In this document: positions 1-7,854 of the stretch, in pieces | Numbering within the stretch: position 1 is the first letter of the stretch | Layout: each line of letters starts with the position of its first letter | NCBI GenBank assembly: GCA_049840935.1 | Contig: JASGJA010000024.1 | Coordinates: 124,001 to 188,000, forward strand | DNA from: Mesorhizobium_G sp049840935 | Lineage (GTDB): Bacteria > Pseudomonadota > Alphaproteobacteria > Rhizobiales > Rhizobiaceae | Direction: 5' to 3' | Length of the DNA: 64,000 nucleotides | Notes under the pieces: generated by a model | The model's input: only the letters and a program-made list of their open reading frames with translations | Databases searched by the model: none | Told to the model about the DNA's origin: nothing | Position numbers and translations under genes: made by a program

Positions 1-1214
1 TTGTCTGCCGCCTCGTCGGGATCGCCGGCAAGTAGACGCTGATAGAGGCGTGCGTCTGGTTCCAGCACAGGCTCGTTGCCGAACAATACGTCAAGAAATT
101 CGAACTGCGGAACATGTCTTCCGAGTACAACAAGGCACACAGTGAGCGGAGTTGACAGAACCAGCCCTACCGGTCCCCAAAGCCATGTCCAGAAAATCGC
201 GGAGACAATAATCGCGAGTGGCGAAAGCCCCGTGCGTGAGCCATAGAGCCACGGCTCCATGACGTTGTTGATGAACAGTTCCATCACGAGGAACAGTCCA
301 GCGGTCCACAGTACGGTTGTCCATCCGGGTGTAACTGCAACGGCGAGAAACAGGGGCAGGATCATGCCGATGGCTGGGCCGATATAGGGCACAAACCGCA
401 GAACCAGCGACAGCAATCCCCATAGTATCGCGTTGGGGATACCCAACAGCCACAGGCCAATGCCTATGGGTACTGCATAGCTTGTGTTGATAATCAACTG
501 CATCAGCAAATATTGGCCGACCCGTTTTCCCGCATCCTGCAACGCCTGTGTAGTCCGATGCAGGTCTCCGGTGCCAACAAGGCGAATAAAGCGGTCGCGC
601 AAATCTTCGCGTTCCAGCAACATGAAGATCACCACGACGATGATCAGGCCCGCCGTTGCAAAAGGGCTGAGTAGCGGCACGACGACGTTTACGAGCAAAT
701 AGATAGCGCTTTGCCGGTCTACGATTTCCACCGGCAGTGGTTCGCGCTGACTTGTCGTTTGCTGGTCCGCTCGTGCGCTGAGTTCAGCACCAACCCGTTC
801 CACCGCTTGCGTTACACGCTCAAAGATACCACCCGAATCCGCGGAATCCTTGAGTGAGCGAACTTTCTCGATAATGTTCGACTGGTAAGTCGGGATGTTC
901 TGCGCAAGCGAACTAAGTTGGCTTGCAACCATAAAACTGAACAGGGCGATAAAGAGAAACGCCACTGTCACGGTCAGGATCACCGCAGCCGTTCGCGGAA
1001 TTGACAATTTGCGTAGACCCGAAACGATAGGTGCAAGCGCGAACGTCAGCAGTAATGCGACCGCAAGTGGCAGGAACACGTCCTGACCCAGGTATAAAAT
1101 CGCGGTGATGCCCACCAATGAAACCACCGGCGGAATTGTAATGCTTGGCAAGCGTCGGCCATCTATGTCCAACGCATCTTCAACCGCGCTATTTTCCGTC
1201 CTGCCATTTGCCAT
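1..1214 (-). CDS. AI-2E family transporter (PerM-like permease), 3' end beyond window
   Basis: Reading the minus strand from ATG at 1214 gives an open frame of 404 codons that runs off the window edge. A GGGAGG ribosome site lies 6 bases before the ATG. The protein has paired hydrophobic segments at about residues 24-60 and 72-95, then a polar, partly coiled stretch (about 105-165), then a block of membrane helices (about 168-370) with the family-like PYIGPAIGMILPL and NNVMEPWLYG segments. This is the AI-2E/PF01594 permease family, inner-membrane proteins whose substrates are mostly unproven. Variants with an extended hydrophilic C-terminus exist and the sequence after residue 385 suggests that type, but the end is not visible. 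Divergent from the gene at 1381. Confidence 0.85.
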   Translation of the reverse strand, partial: MANGRTENSAVEDALDIDGRRLPSITIPPVVSLVGITAILYLGQDVFLPLAVALLLTFALAPIVSGLRKLSIPRTAAVILTVTVAFLFIALFSFMVASQLSSLAQNIPTYQSNIIEKVRSLKDSADSGGIFERVTQAVERVGAELSARADQQTTSQREPLPVEIVDRQSAIYLLVNVVVPLLSPFATAGLIIVVVIFMLLEREDLRDRFIRLVGTGDLHRTTQALQDAGKRVGQYLLMQLIINTSYAVPIGIGLWLLGIPNAILWGLLSLVLRFVPYIGPAIGMILPLFLAVAVTPGWTTVLWTAGLFLVMELFINNVMEPWLYGSRTGLSPLAIIVSAIFWTWLWGPVGLVLSTPLTVCLVVLGRHVPQFEFLDVLFGNEPVLEPDARLYQRLLAGDPDEAAD

Positions 1215-1380
1215 GCTGGGCCTCCCGCGCCCCTTAACAGGGTGCACGCGCAATGGTTGCAACACAAATCGCTACGAATGCAAACATTGTGTCAGCCTTC
1301 ATTTGATGGCTTGGGGAAAATTTCGCGGTTCTCCTTCGTTTGCCTTTCACATGGCTAAATTGTGCAAAGGGAGAAGTTCC

Positions 1381-1758
1381 ATGAAAACTGTCATGTTTGC
1401 GCTAGTCACGCTTAGTTTGAGTGCATCCGCTTCGGTGGCAGCGGAACCCGCAAAGGTTGCAGAGGCGGGCGGAGCCAAGGTTTACACCGACGCCAAGGGA
1501 ATGACGCTTTACACCTTCGATAAAGACGCCGCTGGTAAAACCAATTGCTACGACAAATGCGCGGTCAACTGGCCACCCTTTGCAGCTGCGGCCGATGCAA
1601 AATCAGATGGCGAATGGACCGTTGTCGAGCGCAAGGATGGCTCGAAGATGTGGGCCTATGAAGACAAGCCCCTCTACACTTTCATAGGCGACAAAAAGCC
1701 GGGTGATACGGCTGGCGATGGCAAGATGGGTGTCTGGCACATCGCCAAGCCGGATTGA
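1381..1758 (+). CDS. secreted COG4315-type repeat protein
   Basis: Small exported protein of 125 residues. Start taken at 1381 because GGGAGAAG precedes it and the first 21 residues form a clean signal peptide ending ASVAA; longer upstream readings have no such start. The mature part carries two copies of the short motif of this family, seen as LYTFDKD (about residues 43-49) and PLYTFIGDK, typical of 'secreted repeat of unknown function' (PF03640, COG4315). A C-x3-C pair (CYDKC) lies between them. Function is unknown; it probably acts in the periplasm. Convergent with the propeller gene ending at 1763, four bases away. Confidence 0.85.
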   Translation: MKTVMFALVTLSLSASASVAAEPAKVAEAGGAKVYTDAKGMTLYTFDKDAAGKTNCYDKCAVNWPPFAAAADAKSDGEWTVVERKDGSKMWAYEDKPLYTFIGDKKPGDTAGDGKMGVWHIAKPD

Positions 1759-1762
1759 TCGA

Positions 1763-3055
1763 TCAGGCCGCGGTCACGCGCCAGATCGCGTCGCCGACAT
1801 CATCGGCCACCAGCAGCGAGCCGTCCGGTCCAATCGCAACGCCGACCGGGCGGCCATACGATGCTTTCTCATCCGCTGAGAGGAAGCCGGTCAGGATATT
1901 GCGTGACGGCCCCGACGGCTTGCCTTTCTCAAACGGAATGAAGATCACGCGATAACCGGATAGCTTCGACCGGTTCCACGAGCCATGTTGACCGATCACC
2001 ATGCCATCGGGGAAGCCGGGCAGGGTGCCGGCGGGCATCCAACAAAGGCCGAGTGATGCTGTGTGACCGCCTAGTGCGTAATCCGGCTGGGTAGCTCTCG
2101 CGACCAGTTCTTTGTCCTGCGGCACGCGGTCGTCCACTACCTTATCCCAATAGCAATATGGCCAGCCGTAAAACGCTCCATCCTTAACCGAGGTTAGATA
2201 ATCCGGCGGCGTTTCATCGCCGAGCCCATCGCGCTCGTTGACGACTGTCCAAAGTGCCTTCTTTTTCGGCTCCCATGCCAGACCGACCGGATTGCGCAAC
2301 CCAGCCGCAAAGATACGGTTCGTCCCGCTCGCAATGTCGTATTCATAGATGCAGGCGCGGCCTTCCTCGGCCTCCATGCCGTCGTCGCCGATATTGCTCA
2401 GCGAGCCAACGCCAATATAAAGCTTCTTGCCGTCTTTGCTGGGCAGGATCGAGCGTGTCCAGTGCCCGCCAGGCTTAAACGTAGCGAGACGCTTTCCGGC
2501 ACCCGTAACGCGTCCATCCTTGAAGGGAAAAGACATCAAGCCATCGGTGTTGCCGACATAGAAGGTATCCCCAAGCTCGGCCATTCCGAACGGCTGATTC
2601 AAACCATCGAGGAATGTTTCCTTGGTCTCCGCAACACCATCACCGTCGGCGTCCCGCAATCTGGTAATCCGGTTGGGGCTTTCGCCGACAGCGGCGGCGC
2701 GCGCCAACGTCGATACCATTGCATAGTCGAAGATCGACCGCACGCCGCCCGAGGCCATCAGCGCTTCGGCTGCCAGCACATCACCATTGGACAGAACGTG
2801 AATCCACCGCGGATGCTTCAGACCGGTTGCAAAAGCATTCACCTTTAGGCCGGGCGCGGCAACCGGTGTCTGGCCCTTGTCCCAACCCTTTGCCGTCGGC
2901 ATTTTCAGCGTAGGTATCCCCTGCGGCCGAGCGAGAGGAATTTTAGGTTCTGTACCAAATGCCTGAGGCAATGGTCCGTCATTTCGATGTCGAAAGAAAA
3001 TTGCGCCAGCGCCGACAAAGGCGACGAATTCGGCAAACAGTTTTGAAGGCTTCAT
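1763..3055 (-). CDS. sorbosone dehydrogenase-like (PQQ-type) beta-propeller protein
   Basis: 430 residues with an N-terminal hydrophobic segment (about 5-20) indicating export or membrane anchoring. The remainder reads as a six-bladed glucose/sorbosone dehydrogenase propeller: GLKHPRWIHVLSNGDVLAAE, GLNQPFGMAE, YIGVGSLSNIGDDG, GLRNPVGLAWEP, NERDGLGDETPPDY, FYGWPYC and IGPDGSLLVADDVGDAIWRV. Family members are periplasmic, PQQ-dependent sugar-type dehydrogenases, but many homologues have no proven substrate, so only the fold is firm. The protein sits alone, divergent from nothing close, with a weak GAGCC ribosome site before the ATG at 3055. Confidence 0.85.
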   Translation of the reverse strand: MKPSKLFAEFVAFVGAGAIFFRHRNDGPLPQAFGTEPKIPLARPQGIPTLKMPTAKGWDKGQTPVAAPGLKVNAFATGLKHPRWIHVLSNGDVLAAEALMASGGVRSIFDYAMVSTLARAAAVGESPNRITRLRDADGDGVAETKETFLDGLNQPFGMAELGDTFYVGNTDGLMSFPFKDGRVTGAGKRLATFKPGGHWTRSILPSKDGKKLYIGVGSLSNIGDDGMEAEEGRACIYEYDIASGTNRIFAAGLRNPVGLAWEPKKKALWTVVNERDGLGDETPPDYLTSVKDGAFYGWPYCYWDKVVDDRVPQDKELVARATQPDYALGGHTASLGLCWMPAGTLPGFPDGMVIGQHGSWNRSKLSGYRVIFIPFEKGKPSGPSRNILTGFLSADEKASYGRPVGVAIGPDGSLLVADDVGDAIWRVTAA

Positions 3056-3137
3056 AGGCAGGGCTCCGGCACAATATGGATTCGTGCCGAAATTACACCG
3101 CGCGAGGCCGGCCCGCCACCCGGCCTCGCGCGTGACT

Positions 3138-3407
3138 CTAGCGCTGCGTTACTTTTACGCCCGCGCGCACAGAGTCATTGACTAGGTTACAGCGTCGCAG
3201 CGCCAGATCATTAGTAGTTCGACAAATGGCGCGACGTGCAAAATCGTCATTGGCCCGCGCATTCAACAAGCGCGCGATACGCCGTGCGCTGTCGTGCCGA
3301 ACAAAGGCCAGTATGTCGTCCCCCATCATTGCGGGCTCCAACAGAATTTCGTCCCATATGAAAAATAGACCGCAAGGGTCTTCCACGACCGCGTAACGCT
3401 CGCTCAC
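3138..3407 (-). CDS. hypothetical protein, 89 aa, downstream of palindromic operators
   Basis: I do not recognise this product. The frame is open from 3506, but the start chosen is GTG at 3407: GGAGG lies 6 bases upstream and this leaves the three TGAAC-N3-GTTCA palindromes (3439-3505) outside the coding region, where a promoter would be. The protein begins VSERYAVVEDPCGLFFIWDE, is mixed acidic at the N-terminus and arginine-rich from about residue 43 (RHDSARRIARLLNARAND), with no signal peptide or membrane helix. It lies behind hemA on the same strand with a 178-base gap, so it probably has its own promoter. A spurious frame is possible. Confidence 0.45.
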   Translation of the reverse strand: MSERYAVVEDPCGLFFIWDEILLEPAMMGDDILAFVRHDSARRIARLLNARANDDFARRAICRTTNDLALRRCNLVNDSVRAGVKVTQR

Positions 3408-3438
3408 GACTGCCTCCGCCAAAAGCTCTTCTATGAAA

Positions 3439-3505
3439 TGAACTATGTTCAAAAAAAGACTAGCACGTTTTGAACAATGTTCAAGGATAAAATGAACAAA
3501 GTTCA
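3439..3505. promoter_or_regulatory. three phased TGAAC-N3-GTTCA palindromes
   Basis: Copies at 3439-3451 (TGAACTATGTTCA), 3471-3483 (TGAACAATGTTCA) and 3493-3505 (TGAACAAAGTTCA). Start-to-start distances are 32 and 22 bases, close to three and two helical turns, so a dimeric regulator could bind all three on one DNA face. They end 32 bases before the GTG of the small gene at 3407, and TTGAAC of a copy could double as a -35 element. The binding protein is unknown. Confidence 0.6.
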
Positions 3506-3585
3506 AAAATAAATGGCTATAGTTCGCTATTGGCTCCTAGCCGTTGCGTTCTTCGGCTTATCCTTGGGGAAAATTGAACAGATGC

Positions 3586-4863
3586 TCACCCACCTGCTGC
3601 GGGCACCACCAGAGAAATGACGCGGTCGGACTTTGCCACGGCGGGTTTGTCTGAAGACGCATAGGGAATGCCTAGTGCATCCCATGTTTCAACCAGCGCG
3701 TCCTTCAATACGTTGATGAGATCGTCATCGTGGAACGGTGTTGGCGTTATACGCAAGCGTTCCGTCCCTCTCGGCACCGTCGGATAATTGATCGGCTGAA
3801 TATAGATGCCATGCTTTCCAAGCAGCCTGTCGCTGGCCATTTTGCAAAGTTCGGGATCGCCCACCAGAACCGGCACGATATGTGTTTCCGAAGGCATGAC
3901 CGGCAAGCCAGCGCCCGCCAAAATCCGCTTCGTCTGAGCAGCCTGACGCTGCTGCGCATCGCGTTCACTCTGCGAGTTTTTCAGATGTCGAATGGAGGTT
4001 GCTGCCGCCGCCGCGATTGCCGGCGGCAGCGCTGTCGTGAAAATAAAGCCCGGCGCGTAAGAGCGCACCGCGTCCACGACTGCCTGCGGTCCGGTAATAT
4101 ACCCGCCAAGCGTTCCGAACGCTTTTGCCAGCGTGCCTTCGATCACGTCGATCCGATGCGCAAGACCTTCACGCTCGGTAATGCCGCCGCCGCGTTCGCC
4201 ATACATGCCCACCGCATGCACCTCGTCGATATAGGTCATGGCGTTATATTTTTCGGCCAGATCGGCAATCGCCGCAATCGGCGCGATGTCGCCATCCATC
4301 GAGTAAACACTCTCGAACACGATCAGCTTGGCGCGTTCACGCCCCGCCGACTGCAACAGGCTTTCCAGATGCGCCACATCATTGTGCCGGAAAACCTTCT
4401 TTTCCGCACCGGAACGACGCACGCCTTCGATCATGGAGGAATGGTTCAATTCGTCAGAAATGATAAGGCAGTTGGGCAGCAGGCGCGCGATTGTTGAGAT
4501 CGCTGCTTCGTTCGACACGAAGCCCGACGTAAACACCAATGCCGATTCCTTCCTGTGAAGATCGGCAAGCTCGAATTCCAGTTCCACTAGCGGGTGGTTT
4601 GTACCGGAAATATTACGCGTGCCGCCTGCGCCGGAGCCCATGCGTCCAGCCGTGTTCTGAAACGCAGCTATCACGTCGGGATGTTGGCCCATTCCGAGAT
4701 AGTCGTTCGAACACCACACGGTGATTTCTTTGGCATCGCCGTTATTACGCCAGATCGCGCGAGGAAATTCGCCAGCGATACGTTCAAGGTCCGCGAAAAT
4801 GCGATAGCGGCGCTCTGCGTGGAGCTGATCTATCGCTTCCTCGAAAAACCGTTGATAGTTCAT
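3586..4863 (-). CDS. hemA: 5-aminolevulinate synthase
   Basis: Condenses succinyl-CoA and glycine to 5-aminolevulinate, the first step of haem synthesis by the C4 pathway used in alphaproteobacteria. 425 residues from ATG at 4863 (MNYQRFFEEAI..., GGAG upstream); the usual length is about 405-425. Class II alpha-oxoamine synthase features are visible: WCSNDYLGMG, GAGGTRNISGTNHPL, SDELNHSSMIEG, VDEVHAVGMYG and the PLP lysine in EGTLAKAFGTLGGY. The C-terminal approximately 25 residues (SSDKPAVAKSD...) extend past the catalytic core. The upstream region shared with galE contains a perfect FNR-type box 91 bases before the start, which fits oxygen control of haem synthesis. Confidence 0.97.
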   Translation of the reverse strand: MNYQRFFEEAIDQLHAERRYRIFADLERIAGEFPRAIWRNNGDAKEITVWCSNDYLGMGQHPDVIAAFQNTAGRMGSGAGGTRNISGTNHPLVELEFELADLHRKESALVFTSGFVSNEAAISTIARLLPNCLIISDELNHSSMIEGVRRSGAEKKVFRHNDVAHLESLLQSAGRERAKLIVFESVYSMDGDIAPIAAIADLAEKYNAMTYIDEVHAVGMYGERGGGITEREGLAHRIDVIEGTLAKAFGTLGGYITGPQAVVDAVRSYAPGFIFTTALPPAIAAAAATSIRHLKNSQSERDAQQRQAAQTKRILAGAGLPVMPSETHIVPVLVGDPELCKMASDRLLGKHGIYIQPINYPTVPRGTERLRITPTPFHDDDLINVLKDALVETWDALGIPYASSDKPAVAKSDRVISLVVPAAGG

Positions 4864-4953
4864 TGAGGCACTCCGAATTTGCGGGCAGGACCATAAAGTC
4901 AGCAGCCCGATACGTCCATCATGACTAATGCGGGCAAAATGCCACGCCTGTCC

Positions 4954-4967
4954 TTGATGCAAATCAA
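4954..4967. promoter_or_regulatory. FNR/FnrN-type box TTGATGCAAATCAA
   Basis: TTGAT-N4-ATCAA matches the FNR-family consensus exactly and is flanked by CC/GG, making an 18-base interrupted palindrome. It lies 91 bases upstream of the hemA ATG and 110 bases upstream of galE, in the divergent intergenic region. Oxygen control of hemA by FnrL/FnrN is established in other alphaproteobacteria; that hemA rather than galE is the target here is inference. Confidence 0.75.
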
Positions 4968-5076
4968 GGGCGCTAAACTGGCGTTAATCACAGGCCATAT
5001 GCGCAGTTGCGCATTACACAACAATCCGGCTAGTTCTCTCTCATTCTCCCAAGTTTTGCTGAAAGCAGGAAGTCGC

Positions 5077-6069
5077 ATGGCAGTGCTAGTTACCGGCGGA
5101 GCCGGATACATCGGAAGTCACATGGTTTGGGAGTTGCTCGACGCTGGCGAGGAGGTTGTCGTTGTTGACCGGCTCTCGACCGGCTTTGAATGGGCAGTCG
5201 CGCCCGAAGCAAAACTCATCGTTGGCGATATTGGCGATACCGCCCTGCTGGAACAGGTAATCGCCGAGCACAACGTGGACGCGATCATTCATTTCGCCGG
5301 TTCCATCGTGGTGCCGGAGTTGGTCGCAGACCCGCTTGGCTACTATGCCAACAACACCGCGAAAACCCGCAATCTGCTGGAAGCTGCGATAAATCAGGGC
5401 GTGAAGCATTTCATCTTCTCGTCCACCGCGGCTGTCTATGGCGGGCAAGGTTCGGAGCCTGTTCTGGAAAGCGCCGTCCTGCATCCCGAATCTCCTTACG
5501 GTCGCTCCAAGCTCATGACCGAGTGGATGTTGGCGGATACCGCTGCCGCGCATCCGCTAACCTATACCGTGCTGCGCTATTTCAATGTGGCGGGGGCCGA
5601 TCCGCGTGGCCGCACGGGGCAGTCGACGCCCGGCGCAACGCATCTCATCAAGGTCGCTAGCGAAACCGCCTTGGGCAAGCGCAGCCATATGCAGGTCTTC
5701 GGCTCAGACTACGCGACGCCGGACGGAACCTGCGTGCGCGATTACATTCACGTGTCTGATCTGGTCGCAGCTCACCGGCTTGCGCTGCAACGGTTGAGGG
5801 CGGGGGGCGGCAATCTCACTGCCAATTGCGGATATGGCCACGGTTATTCCGTGCTCGAAGTCATCGACAGTGTGCGCCGCGTGCATGGTGGGGATTTTGA
5901 CGTCCGCATTGCGGATCGCCGCCCCGGCGATCCGGCTGCAATCGTTGCGAATTCGGATATGGCACGTGCTGAACTCGGCTGGAAGCCTGCGCGCGACAAT
6001 CTCGATTTGATCGTGGGTGACGCGCTGGCATGGGAAGCATCGCTCTCTCGCCGTAACTCGTCGCGGTAG
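5077..6069 (+). CDS. galE: UDP-glucose 4-epimerase
   Basis: Interconverts UDP-glucose and UDP-galactose with bound NAD, supplying precursors for lipopolysaccharide and exopolysaccharide. 330 residues from ATG at 5077 (GCAGGAAG upstream); the longer reading back to 4921 lacks any family sequence. Extended SDR features in order: TGGAGYIGSH dinucleotide motif at residues 6-15, HFAGSIVVPE, SSTAAVYG with the catalytic serine/threonine, and YGRSKLMTE giving the YxxxK pair. PDGTCVRDYIHVSDL and the YSVLEVID stretch are typical of GalE/ExoB. Divergent from hemA; the next gene starts 61 bases downstream. Confidence 0.95.
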   Translation: MAVLVTGGAGYIGSHMVWELLDAGEEVVVVDRLSTGFEWAVAPEAKLIVGDIGDTALLEQVIAEHNVDAIIHFAGSIVVPELVADPLGYYANNTAKTRNLLEAAINQGVKHFIFSSTAAVYGGQGSEPVLESAVLHPESPYGRSKLMTEWMLADTAAAHPLTYTVLRYFNVAGADPRGRTGQSTPGATHLIKVASETALGKRSHMQVFGSDYATPDGTCVRDYIHVSDLVAAHRLALQRLRAGGGNLTANCGYGHGYSVLEVIDSVRRVHGGDFDVRIADRRPGDPAAIVANSDMARAELGWKPARDNLDLIVGDALAWEASLSRRNSSR

Positions 6070-6129
6070 CCGGAACTATCTTGGCCCCTGCTCGTTCTGC
6101 TTCACAACCTGAACTGACTGAGGGCAAAA

Positions 6130-6444
6130 ATGGCACGCTATTTCTCGTCGTCCCGCGACGACATCGTCGAAAATCTCGAAGAGCAACTCGCAGCGCTCCG
6201 CAAGGAGGTGAAGAGCCTCCGCAAAATTGCCGCTAAGCGTGGCGCTGCGGCCTATGAGGACGCCAGCGAAGGCGTTTCGCATCTCTATGATGAGATCGCG
6301 GATCGCGTAGTCGACGCGCTGCCGCCATTGCGCAGATCGGCACGCAAGGTGGAACAGCACGCACGCGAAAATCCCGCAGCCGCCGCCGCTGTTGGTCTGG
6401 TTGTGCTGGGGCTGCTGGCGGCGATGATGGTTCGCCGCTCCTAA
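6130..6444 (+). CDS. DUF883/ElaB-YqjD-like membrane protein
   Basis: 104 residues. The N-terminal half is a charged amphipathic helix (DDIVENLEEQLAALRKEVKSL, about residues 10-30), followed by a hinge and then one membrane helix near the C-terminus (about 84-101, AAAVGLVVLGLLAAMMV) ending in RRS. This layout matches the ElaB/YqjD/DUF883 family of C-tail-anchored inner-membrane proteins, some of which bind ribosomes in E. coli. The particular role here is unknown. The stop at 6444 abuts the stop of the convergent small gene at 6445. Confidence 0.8.
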   Translation: MARYFSSSRDDIVENLEEQLAALRKEVKSLRKIAAKRGAAAYEDASEGVSHLYDEIADRVVDALPPLRRSARKVEQHARENPAAAAAVGLVVLGLLAAMMVRRS

Positions 6445-6591
6445 TCAGTTTTCCTGAACGGAAACGCCGTTCTTATCCAATCGAAGCTCGATACCATCGG
6501 GCTTCGATTCTTCTCTCCAAATATAAAATCCCATCACGATGACCGCGACGATCAGTGCGCCCAAGAGCAAGTATAGCTTGTTCTGATTCAT
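6445..6591 (-). CDS. small single-pass membrane protein, 48 aa
   Basis: Short gene read from ATG at 6591 with AAGGAA about 7 bases upstream. The product begins MNQNKLYLLLGALIVAVIVM: a membrane helix at residues 5-25 followed by a charged tail (REESKPDGIELRLDKNGVSVQEN). The pattern of a short N-terminal signal anchor with a soluble tail is coherent and the stop abuts that of the opposite gene, arguing for a real gene. I recall similar unnamed proteins in rhizobial genomes but cannot verify this. Function unknown. Confidence 0.7.
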   Translation of the reverse strand: MNQNKLYLLLGALIVAVIVMGFYIWREESKPDGIELRLDKNGVSVQEN

Positions 6592-6752
6592 CAATGATTC
6601 CTTCCGCTAACGCCTGTTTGTCACAAGCTGTGTCGCGGGTCCACGCCTTATGATTTTATCGTCCCACATGATTCAATCTGTTGGTGCAGTGCAACAGGTA
6701 CTTGATCTGGCCAAGGAGTGCTGAACATCATTGCCGCTCTGATACGGGGTAC

Positions 6753-7817
6753 ATGATGGAAGCTGTTTTCGACGGCCATAACGATGTTCTGCTGCGTCTC
6801 TGGCTGAACGCGCAATCCGGGCAAGACCCGGTCAAGGAATTTGCCGAGGGAACCAAGAAGGGCCACATCGATGGCCCAAGATCGAAAGCCGGCGGCCTGA
6901 TTGGCGGTCTTTGTGCTATTTATATTCCCGCTGGTCATTTGCTGCTCGATAAGCCCGACAAGAATGGTCACTACAGCACACCACTTTCCGCCCCGCTTGA
7001 GCGCCAGCCCTCGCTGGATATTGCGCTTCAGAAAGCCGCCATCGCCGTGCGGCTGGACGAGGCGGGCGCGTGGCGGCTTTGCCGCAGCGTCGATGACATC
7101 GAGCACGCGATGGATGACGGCGTTTTCGCCGCCGTCATGCATATGGAAGGCTGCGAGGCAATCGACCGCGATCTCGCCGCGCTTGAGGTGCTTCATGCTG
7201 CTGGCCTGCGCTCGCTCGGTCCAGTCTGGAGCCGCAACAATATTTTCGGCCACGGCGTACCCTTCGCTTATCCGATGGGACCGGATACGGGACCGGGCTT
7301 GACCGACGCTGGCTTCGACCTCGTCCGCGCCTGCAATCGTCTGGGTATTCTCATCGACCTTTCTCACATTACGGAGAAAGGTTTTTGGGATGTGGCGCGC
7401 ACCACCGACCAGCCTTTGGTCGCCAGCCATTCGAACGTTCACGCGCTGACCCCCGTCGCCCGCAATCTCACCGACAAGCAGTTCGATGCAATCAAAGAGA
7501 GCAAGGGCCTTGTGGGGCTGAACTTCGCCGTCACCATGTTGCGCTCCGATGCCAGCGACAACGTCAATACGCCGCTGGAAGATATGATCCGCCACGTTGA
7601 TTATATGGTTGAGCGCATGGGCATCGACTGCGTTGCCATTGGCTCGGATTTCGACGGCGCGTCAGTTCCCGCCCAGATTGGTGACGCGTCTGGCCTTCAA
7701 TTCCTCGTTGAAGCGCTACGGAACGCCGGATACTCTGGCCGCGAGTTGACAAAGATTTGCCGCGATAACTGGTTCCGCGTTTTGCGCTCCGCATGGGGAG
7801 AAAGCGCGTCGGCCTGA
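6753..7817 (+). CDS. membrane dipeptidase (peptidase family M19)
   Basis: Zinc-dependent dipeptidase of the renal dipeptidase family, 354 residues from ATG at 6753 (a second ATG follows at once). Metal-site motifs are visible: DGHNDVLLRLW (HxD, residues 7-17), MHMEGCEAI with the bridging glutamate, DLSHITEKGFWDVA, ASHSNVHAL and GSDFDG near the C-terminus. It lacks an obvious signal peptide, so probably acts in the cytoplasm on dipeptides imported by the ABC system that starts 37 bases downstream on the same strand. That gene order is a strong sign of a dipeptide utilisation operon. Confidence 0.93.
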   Translation: MMEAVFDGHNDVLLRLWLNAQSGQDPVKEFAEGTKKGHIDGPRSKAGGLIGGLCAIYIPAGHLLLDKPDKNGHYSTPLSAPLERQPSLDIALQKAAIAVRLDEAGAWRLCRSVDDIEHAMDDGVFAAVMHMEGCEAIDRDLAALEVLHAAGLRSLGPVWSRNNIFGHGVPFAYPMGPDTGPGLTDAGFDLVRACNRLGILIDLSHITEKGFWDVARTTDQPLVASHSNVHALTPVARNLTDKQFDAIKESKGLVGLNFAVTMLRSDASDNVNTPLEDMIRHVDYMVERMGIDCVAIGSDFDGASVPAQIGDASGLQFLVEALRNAGYSGRELTKICRDNWFRVLRSAWGESASA

Positions 7818-7854
7818 CGAATAAAACTCAACGATTACAGAAGGGAACAAAGTG

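Noticed and set aside
1757..1769. TTGATCGATCAGG as an FNR-like box
   Set aside because: It lies at the convergent 3' ends of two genes, has the wrong spacing, and covers a stop codon.
3439..3505. LexA/SOS box at the TGAAC palindromes
   Set aside because: The alphaproteobacterial box is GTTC-N7-GTTC; no pair with N7 spacing is present here.
6648..7595. 315-codon minus-strand frame antisense to the M19 dipeptidase
   Set aside because: Shadow frame; the plus strand has all zinc-site motifs.
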